A stretch of 13,780 nucleotides of DNA from Drechmeria coniospora (Eukaryota > Ascomycota > Sordariomycetes > Hypocreales > Ophiocordycipitaceae), in contig NW_024467518.1 in NCBI RefSeq assembly GCF_001625195.1, positions 1 to 13,780 of the forward strand, given 5' to 3'. A program made the position numbers and the translations under genes. The number at the start of each line of letters is the position of its first letter. Position 1 is the stretch's first letter. Below the pieces are notes generated by a model. That model saw only the letters and a program-made list of their open reading frames with translations. It was not told the DNA's origin and ran no database searches. Positions 9,401 to 13,780 of this stretch are shown here, in pieces.

Positions 9401-9927
9401 AAATTGCAGACCAGCTTGCAAAGGGTGGCCTAACTAGGCCTATAGGTGCCCCCTATACCTCCCTAAGTTATCTACGGAGGAGAGTTAAAGAGGCAGCCCT
9501 AGGGGGGTGGAAGGAGCTATGGGCTAGGGAGGAGGCCCGAGGCCCTAAGGCTAGGGGCCTAGGGGCCCACTATCGAAGGACTGGGAAACCTAGGTTTGCG
9601 TATAAGCCTAGCCTACCCGATTTGCCTAGGCCTATCCAATCGGCCTATATACAACTAAAAACAGGGATCGGATACCTTAAGCCCTACCAAAAAAAGATTG
9701 GAAAAATCGACTCGGACGCCTGTAAGTGCGGGCAAAAACAGACTGTAACCCACCTATTACTATATTGCGTACGTTATAGGATGGAACGGAAAGACCTAAA
9801 GGAAGCCCTACAGGGTAAGCCGCTTACCCTACCGATTTTATTTAGTACTAGGCAAGGAAGGGAGGCTCTATTTGAGTTCCTAACTACTACTAATATCGGT
9901 ACGGCAAAGTGGTACCTAGAGGAATAG
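6466..9927 (+). CDS. LINE ORF2: reverse transcriptase-RNase H-zinc finger polyprotein (open part), copy 1
   Basis: Open for 1,153 codons after TAG 6463. The frame continues the endonuclease, so this is the C-terminal three quarters of ORF2. The first in-frame ATG is only near 8725; a non-ATG start at 6826 would be artificial. Parts: a linker helix region ([16 protein letters not shown]), the 43-unit Gly-Pro array (6967-7359), then RT with [18 protein letters not shown] (catalytic Asp 7876), [13 protein letters not shown] and YIDDF (Asp 8137, 8140). RNase H follows with YTDGSQ (Asp 9043), NAELIG (Glu 9172), FIDSQ (Asp 9256) and NEIADQLAK (Asp 9409), so the DEDD set is complete. The C-terminal finger is C-x-C-x7-H-x4-C (9721-9768). 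All catalytic residues of RT and RNase H are present, so this half could be functional if expressed. Confidence 0.93.
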   Translation, partial: QLDTLISVRDLDRIAILITEAIQAVAIEAIPRLRPSERSKPWWTPELLDLRKTLSRTQRLFRKNRKCKEDWKTARNAYFYAIRKAKVDYWETFLANAVNREVFQAYNYTKASQNTNLPGILYTKEGRDIIANTFQEKCNAFITTLFPTGPTELTEPTEPIGPSRLLSRPSGPSGPGGPNGPNGPGGPSGPGGPSGPNGPNGPNGPSGPSGPSGPSGPNGPSGPSGPSGPNGPNGPSGPSGPSGPNGPSGPSGPNGPSGPNGPTGPSGPNGPSGPNGPSGPSGPNGPNGPTGPNGPTGPCRRPTIKQVSRERWEWPSLAWKEVKEAINSSSNKKAPGPDTIGFLLIQQTYKVIPKFLFKAYNALFTEGYHPKLWRQSIGIILPKQGNRDYRKPKSYRVIALLNCLGKVLEKLFATRLSYLANTTDLLGPTQLGGRKQRSAIDTALLLTHYIELQRLSRKKASSTITTTLFLDIKGAFDYVSKVKLIGVLQRLDLPKALISWVISFLSGRSIQLAFDGQIHQLVEIAIGIPQGSPISPILFLIYIRDIIADKAFQLSYIDDFSLTVSSRSAYKNCRALEGIVTRLTAQATDQGVQFDHGKTELIHFTTQRAPITEGVTIANIAISPKPVIRWLGIWFDSKLSFKSHIENRIALARAAFLGLSRLASTQKGLPYRALRQLYIAYITTIADFGVPVWYKGQGKGLIQYYQRLQNEALPKVLGAFRGSPTKALEIEAAIPPPEIRFQKACLGYALRTLMFQYNHPIRKAYNIAIRDELAESGSDLGTFTYIRPITQLFRLLSKIKEIIGPNWGLERQRAAWQAPWALGPRASISISQSPKETAKLEHETLLRDLEFNNCIIYYTDGSQGTIRGQTTNSCAYYETDPTGRALGAKAYNIGPRIEVVNAELIGITRALKALSLSQRNPLPQEAYLFIDSQAAIQKVTVGYSDLAYKARQLVNSLADRKVAITLTWCPSHVGIIGNEIADQLAKGGLTRPIGAPYTSLSYLRRRVKEAALGGWKELWAREEARGPKARGLGAHYRRTGKPRFAYKPSLPDLPRPIQSAYIQLKTGIGYLKPYQKKIGKIDSDACKCGQKQTVTHLLLYCVRYRMERKDLKEALQGKPLTLPILFSTRQGREALFEFLTTTNIGTAKWYLEE
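6967..7359 (+). repeat. 9-bp GPS/GPN minisatellite, endonuclease-RT linker, copy 1 (about 43 units)
   Basis: The longest array: about 43 nine-base units, mostly GGGCCTAGC and GGGCCTAAC, some GGACCTAAC, and a few with a Gly third codon (GGT or GGC, 7000-7040) or ACC (Thr) towards the end. It codes an uninterrupted Gly-Pro-X stretch of about 130 residues between the endonuclease and the RT. Diverged forerunners ([15 protein letters not shown]) lead in from 6907. The matching region of copy 2 lies outside the window. Confidence 0.95.
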
Positions 9928-10042
9928 TACTAGGCCTAGGCCTAGGGACTAAGATTCGTGAAATGCGAGGGAAAGCTCTACTGATTTAATATAAATAGCC
10001 AGTCGTTACTGCTAGTTTAGTTAGCTAGTTAGCTCCTGCGTG

Positions 10043-10060
10043 CCCTTAGGACCCTAAGGG
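10043..10060 (+). other. Perfect 7-bp hairpin in LINE 3' UTR
   Basis: CCCTTAG, a GACC loop and CTAAGGG form a perfect 7-bp stem. It may be part of the 3' RNA structure that LINE reverse transcriptases recognise; that role is inferred. Confidence 0.5.
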
Positions 10061-10110
10061 TCTAGTAGGCCTATTAGGTCTTCTAGGCCCTATAGGACCT
10101 ATAGGCCGCC

Positions 10111-10138
10111 GCGCCATAGCCCCTAGGGCTACATGCGC
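10111..10138 (+). other. 3'-terminal stem-loop next to the poly(A) tail
   Basis: GCGC at 10111-10114 pairs with GCGC at 10135-10138, and AGCCC at 10118-10122 pairs with GGGCT at 10126-10130 across a 3-base loop, with a small internal bulge. The hairpin ends ten bases before the A run. It is kept whole in the 41-bp truncated insertion at 10404, which consists of little else. A role as the RT recognition element is plausible but inferred. Confidence 0.55.
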
Positions 10139-10158
10139 GTAATGAATGAAAAAAAAAA

Positions 10159-10207
10159 GGTCTATACTATAGTAAAATAGGTATTTATTAATACTGCAAA
10201 AAAGGTA
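10159..10207. other. Spacer between the two LINE copies
   Basis: 49 bp of AT-rich sequence between the poly(A) of copy 1 and the 5' end of copy 2. No gene. The first 17 bases (GGTCTATACTATAGTAA) also occur at 2438-2454 inside the gypsy remnant, so it may be leftover genomic target of the same composition. No target-site duplication could be matched across either LINE. Confidence 0.5.
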
Positions 10208-10391
10208 TAAAACACTATACGCCTACCCGATTAATTAAAACTACAATAAAATAGCCAAATTATAGTTCTTTTAATTCCCCTTAATTAGGATATTACAATC
10301 CTCGAGTTACAGCCGCGTACAGCTAATTGCGCGCGTACAGTCGGGCGTTAAAGATGCCTTTAACTAGGAGGAAGAGGGCCGCCAGAAACGC

Positions 10392-10403
10392 AACCCTACG
10401 CGT
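10392..10403. repeat. Target-site duplication, left copy
   Basis: AACCCTACGCGT directly before the truncated LINE tail; the empty site in copy 1 reads AACCCCGCGCGT. Confidence 0.9.
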
Positions 10404-10455
10404 GCCGCGCCATAGCCCCTAGGGCTGCATGCGCGTAATGAATGAAAAAAAAAAA
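10404..10455 (+). mobile_element. Extreme 5'-truncated LINE insertion (41 bp + poly(A))
   Basis: 41 bp (10404-10444) match the 3' end of LINE copy 1 (10108-10148) with one difference (GCTGCAT versus GCTACAT), followed by 11 A. It is flanked by a direct repeat: AACCCTACGCGT at 10392-10403 and again at 10454-10465, the first two A of the right copy merging with the tail. Copy 1 has no insertion at the matching site (about 3757-3768). This is the structure of a target-primed reverse transcription product that stopped almost at once. It adds 62 bp in total (not a multiple of three) and brings a stop into ORF1 of copy 2. Confidence 0.93.
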
Positions 10456-10465
10456 CCCTACGCGT
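10454..10465. repeat. Target-site duplication, right copy
   Basis: AACCCTACGCGT directly after the A run, of which ten bases (10456-10465) are unambiguous. After it the sequence continues as in copy 1 (ACTAACCCTACC versus ACCGACCCCACC). Confidence 0.9.
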
Positions 10466-10483
10466 ACTAACCCTACCTAACGA

Positions 10484-10640
10484 GACCCACCCGATCCTAC
10501 CCAATAAGACCCATCCGACTACACCCAATAGGACCTACCCAATTGCACCCAATAAGACCCACCCAATTACACCTAACGAGACCCACCCAATTGCACCTAG
10601 TAAGACCTACCCAATTGCACCTATCGAGACCTACCCAACC
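10484..10640 (+). repeat. 24-bp minisatellite in ORF1 5' part, copy 2
   Basis: Counterpart of the copy 1 array with about four units at a 24-bp period (landmark AATTGC/AATTAC at 10541, 10565, 10589, 10613). It codes PNETHPIA-like octapeptides in the ORF1 frame. The units differ from each other mainly by CpA-to-TpA changes. Confidence 0.75.
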
Positions 10641-11284
10641 TACCCAACCCACCCGACTATAGGCCCGGCTATAGGCCCGGTTCTAGCCTAGCCTACCCTA
10701 TACTAGAAAAATCAGGAAAAAAGTCAAGAAAATCAAGCTCAGCCTACCCTATACAGGGAAATTCAGGAAACAAATCAGGAAAATTAGGAAAGTTAGGAAA
10801 ATACTATAAATATTAATATAACTCCAGAAAACGAAGAAAATATAACAAACAAAGACGAAATTAAACTTATATCCCTAGGTCAACCTATAAATACCGATAT
10901 AGAGGACCTAAAGGATACGGAAGCCCCTATCCAACCAGAAACCCCTAAAACCCCCTTATACTACAATAACGAAAACAAACCCATACAGACCTAGAGTCTC
11001 CTAAAAGGCTACCTAAATTAGCTAAAAAGGGGATATCTAGGCCTATAATAACCGACCAAAACGAGGGCCAAGACCTAGCCCTACAAATCCAACAGGCTAC
11101 TATACTTATACAAAGTGCAGTATCGAAGATACTATATAGCCTCTTCGAACCCCTTATAAATGCACTACAAAATGCGTTTCCAAGGGGCCCGAAGAGCTAT
11201 AGCAAGGCAGCCCAAACACATATACCTACAGGTCTCCAGGACAGCGCCTAGGCGGTTGTCCTACCAAGGGGCCGAGGACCCAAA

Positions 11285-11464
11285 GGCTCTAACGGGCCTA
11301 GCAGGCCTAGCGGGCCTAACGGGCCTAGCGGGCCTAGCGGGCCTAACGGGCCTAGCGGGCCTAACGGGCCTAGCGGGCCTAACGGGCCTAGCGGGCCTAA
11401 CGGGCCTACTAGGCCTAGTGGGCCTAACGGGCCTAGCGGGCCTAACGGGCCTAACAGGCCTAGC
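11285..11464 (+). repeat. 9-bp GPS/GPN minisatellite, ORF1 site, copy 2 (20 units)
   Basis: Twenty 9-bp units, five more than the homologous array of copy 1, still in frame with the ORF1 body. The extra units include a block around the diverged ACTAGG/AGTGGG units. Confidence 0.92.
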
Positions 11465-12243
11465 AGAACCAACGGGCCCAAACGCCCTGCAAAGGAAGGC
11501 TTACAAGTTATCCTAAAACTCCGAAAGGAGCCTAAGGGACCTACAGAAAACAGACCCTAAGTACCTGCACTAACGCTACGGAATGCACTAAATAAGACCT
11601 TGGGAGCTATAGCTATAGCTAGCATCGAGCTATCGGCTAGGGGCAACCTAGTTATTACAACAATAGAGCCCTATACAGCAGCCCAACTGCTAGAAAAAAA
11701 ACAGGCCTGGATAGGGCTATTTAATACTTATCCGGTTAAGGCAATAGAGACCCCTATTAGCTGGATAAAGCTAGTAGCACACAGGGTACCTATTCTTACG
11801 GAGACCGATATCCTTAAAATTACTAAGTCGGAAATCGAGACCTTTAACCCAATTACGGTTAGGGGCCAGCCCCGCTAGCTTAAAAAGCCTAGCCTAGGTA
11901 AGGCCGCTAGGTCTATTGTTTTTGCCGTCCCTACAGAACAAGAGGCTAGCTATAGCCTTAAAAATAGGCTATTTATAGCTGGAATTCGGGCCAAGGTTGT
12001 AGCCTATAAGGCCAATACGCCTAAGACCCAATGCTTTAGGTATTAGGGCTACGGGCACGACCCAAGCCTTTGCAATAAGAAAATCCGCTGCGCACTATGC
12101 GCTAAAGGGCACTATACAAAGACCCACCGGTATACTAGCTGCAACGCTACAGAGCCCTGCAACCACCTCGAACTAGTATGTACTAACTGTAACGGTAAGC
12201 ATAAGGCTAATAGTACCAAGTGCGAAATCTATCAGGCTATTAG

Positions 12244-13780
12244 ACTATAAGTCGAAATAGCCCAGAAAAGTGCTATCTTAGGCTTATCCAGCATAACGCA
12301 CGGAGGCATAATTTAGCACACCAATCGGTACTCCAACAGGCCTACAAGCAACGTACCGATATTATCCTTCTACAAGAGCCCTACTGCCCTAAAATTCAAG
12401 GAGCATTTATAGGGCTCCAACACCCCTCTTACTATATTATTACACCACAACAGTCAACTAGCCCTTTAAGTATTACAGTTAGACCTAGGGTCTTAACGTA
12501 TATTAGGAAGGCTAGTAGGCTAGCTTATAATCCCCGATACGACCTATTTTCCGATCCGGATATCCAAGCTATAGAGATATTAGGTACTGAACCATTTATC
12601 CTAATTAACCTTTACAACGAAAAGGAACAGGCCTACGAGGACCCTAGCGGGCCTAACGGGCCTAGCGGGCCTAACGGGCCTAGCGGGCCTAACGGGCCTA
12701 TCGGGCCTAGCGGCCTAACGGGCCTATCGGGCCTAGCGGGCCTAACGGGCCTAGCGGGCCTAGCGGGCCTAGCGGGCCTAGCGGGCCTAACGGCCTAACG
12801 GCCTAGCGGCCTAACGGGCCTAGCGGCCTAGCGGCCTAGCGGGCCTAACGGGCCTAACGGGCCTAGCGGGCCTAGGCCTAGCGCTAGGCCTAGCGGGCAA
12901 CCAAGCCAGAACCCCTATACAGTCAAGAGGCTCCTTCTACCCTATAGATGCAATAAGCCTACACTTATTATAGGGGATTTCAACTTACATTACCCATTAT
13001 GGAATTCAGCGGTAGACCCTATTAGGGCTACTAAGGCACAAAGGCTAGTAAACTGGCTAACAAGCCAGAAGGCTAGCCTAATCCAGGACCCAGAAGAGGT
13101 TAAAGGGGGTACCTATTTTAGGCCCGGCTTAAAGTCTAGGTCTATTATTGACCTAGCCTTTAGTACCCCTTTTAACCTACTAAACTGGTCTAACTAGAGG
13201 TACTTAGAGGCATCCGGGTCCAATTACTAGGTAATCGCCTTTGAAGCTAGGCGCCTGTCCTACCTACAGCAAGCCTACTATTCCAGTCTAGGCCCCCCTT
13301 ATTGAATTACAAGAAGGCCAACTGGAATAAGTATAACTGTTTATTACAGGAAAAGCAGGCATCCTAAATCAGCAACTAGATACCCTAATTTCAGTAAGGG
13401 ATCTTAGATGGAATAGCTATACTAATTACAGAGGCTATACAGGCAGTAGCTATAGAGGCAATCCTTAGGCTACGGCCTACGTGAACGGTCTAAGCCTTGG
13501 TGGACCCCGAGCTACTAGACTTACGGAAGACCCTTAGCCGTACACAAAGACTATTTCGGAAAAACCGGAAATGCAAAGACTGGAAAACGGCCCGTAATGC
13601 CTATTTTTATACTATTCGGAAGGCTAAAGTAGGCTACTGGGAGACCTTTCTAACTAATGCAGTTAATAAGGAGGTTTTCCAAGCCAATAACTATACAAAA
13701 GCTAGCCAGAATACTAACCTTCCGGGTATATTGTATACTAAGGAAGGAAGAGATATAATAGCAAATACCTTCTAGAAAAA
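12244..13780 (+). pseudogene. LINE ORF2 N-terminal part (endonuclease), copy 2, inactivated and incomplete
   Basis: Homologous to 5464-6873 of copy 1. The beginning (EKCYLRLIQHNARRHN, LLQEPY) is intact. The Gly-Pro array at 12643-12897 contains six 8-bp units, which throw the frame into stops inside the array although their sum restores it. GDFNLHYPLWN keeps the Trp lost in copy 1. The SDH catalytic motif reads SNY followed by TAG (13219-13230), so the nicking activity is gone. TAG 13195 and several one-base indels (near 13247, 13364, 13405, 13481, 13505) plus a 3-base loss near 13580 follow. The last piece, 13497-13772, is open again and matches the region just before the linker array. TAG 13773 (CAG in copy 1) precedes the window end. 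Confidence 0.85.
12643..12897 (+). repeat. 9-bp GPS/GPN minisatellite, endonuclease loop, copy 2 (with 8-bp units)
   Basis: About 26 units, roughly 15 more than in copy 1. Six of them have lost one G (GGCCTAAC or GGCCTAGC), located around 12711 and in 12791-12838. The total difference from copy 1 is 129 bp, a multiple of three. The ends of the array match copy 1. Confidence 0.9.

Larger units (their letters stand above)
3573..10158 (+). mobile_element. LINE (non-LTR) retrotransposon copy 1, Tad1/I-like, apparently full length
   Basis: The 5' end is set by comparison with copy 2. Both become alignable from AAACAC (about 3574 and 10210), and the sequence upstream is unrelated. The 3' end is the poly(A) run at 10149-10158. 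The same 3' terminus recurs in a separate short insertion at 10404-10455, which confirms it independently. Contents are a 5' UTR, ORF1 with N-terminal repeats, collagen-like repeats and zinc knuckles, ORF2 (endonuclease, RT, RNase H, CxC..H..C finger), and a 3' UTR with hairpins. The domain order fits the fungal Tad1/I group. ORF1 is broken. ORF2 has only two nonsense codons. I could not find a convincing target-site duplication around this copy. Confidence 0.92.
9928..10158 (+). other. LINE copy 1 3' UTR and poly(A) tail
   Basis: About 220 bp follow the ORF2 stop (TAG 9925-9927), rich in CCTAGG-like words, and end in GTAATGAATG plus ten A (10149-10158). Two hairpins are described separately. 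The last 41 bp before the A run recur, with one difference, at 10404-10444, which fixes the 3' end of the element family. Confidence 0.85.
10354..12250 (+). pseudogene. LINE ORF1 (gag-like), copy 2, inactivated
   Basis: Same start ATG (10354) and same layout as the copy 1 ORF1, ending at the equivalent TAA 12248-12250. The frame is broken about 17 codons in by a truncated LINE insertion. Without it the frame runs on through the 24-bp repeats into the acidic stretch, crossing only TAG codons that were CAG. A one-C loss near 10950 shifts the frame. Other stops are TAG 11249, TAA about 11557 and TAG near 11876. Some residues are better kept than in copy 1: the Trp at the site of TAG 4929, the base missing at 4982, and His in the first knuckle. 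But Cys-to-Tyr changes and a TAG hit the knuckles (12032-12223). Combining the two copies shows how the family protein was laid out; neither copy can make it. Confidence 0.8.
10208..13780 (+). mobile_element. LINE retrotransposon copy 2, 5' part, cut by the window end
   Basis: Aligns with copy 1 from its 5' end (about 10208 versus 3573) to the end of the window (matching about 6873 of copy 1) in the same orientation. The 5' UTR, ORF1 and the endonuclease part of ORF2 are covered. It differs from copy 1 by many CpA/TpG-to-TpA changes in both directions, by array lengths (+45 bp in ORF1, +129 bp in the endonuclease), by a 62-bp insertion plus duplication near the ORF1 start, and by many one-base indels after 12,700. 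The RT and RNase H parts, if present, lie outside. Confidence 0.93.

Noticed and set aside
10159..10175. 17-bp match to 2438-2454 as a target-site duplication of LINE copy 1
   Set aside because: The left match lies over 1 kb from the 5' end of the LINE, so it cannot be a flanking duplication. In such AT-rich sequence it may be chance.

Overview
The window looks like a transposon-filled, accessory-type piece of a filamentous ascomycete (Pezizomycotina) nuclear genome. Two things suggest this. One strand carries a degenerate Ty3/gypsy pol whose CpA and TpG dinucleotides are almost gone and replaced by TpA, the mark of repeat-induced point mutation (RIP). The rest consists of LINE retrotransposons with the gag - endonuclease - RT - RNase H - CCHC order known from fungal Tad1/I-like elements. 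The species cannot be named from the sequence. I found no host gene, tRNA, rRNA or CRISPR array.

Layout: (1) 1-3572, AT-rich minus-strand remains of a Ty3/gypsy pol. Reading from right to left: RT, RNase H, integrase, then an unresolved tail that may hold a chromodomain and LTR. Its right end is cut sharply by the LINE. (2) 3573-10158, LINE copy 1, apparently full length: a 5' UTR of about 145 bp, a broken ORF1 (gag-like, zinc knuckles), and ORF2 (endonuclease, RT, RNase H, C-terminal zinc finger). ORF2 is one continuous frame with only two internal TAG codons, and its RT/RNase H half is open. A 3' UTR with hairpins and a poly(A) tail follow. (3) 10159-10207, a 49-bp AT-rich spacer. (4) 10208-13780, the 5' part of a second, head-to-tail LINE copy that runs out of the window. 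It is more decayed and has a 41-bp 5'-truncated LINE tail inserted in its ORF1 with a target-site duplication.

The most unusual feature is a 9-bp minisatellite, GGGCCTAGC/GGGCCTAAC, which encodes Gly-Pro-Ser/Gly-Pro-Asn. It sits in frame at three separate places in the same element: ORF1, a loop of the endonuclease domain, and the endonuclease-RT linker. The copies differ in unit number at the two sites that can be compared. The unit contains no CpA or TpG, so it is inert to RIP. It may itself be a RIP product of GPG/GPD units, some of which survive.

ORF1 would form the RNA-binding particle protein. ORF2 would nick the target, reverse transcribe the RNA and remove or process the template strand. 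Both ORF1 copies are dead. Copy 1 ORF2 is close to intact and may have helped mobilise truncated copies such as the one at 10404-10455.
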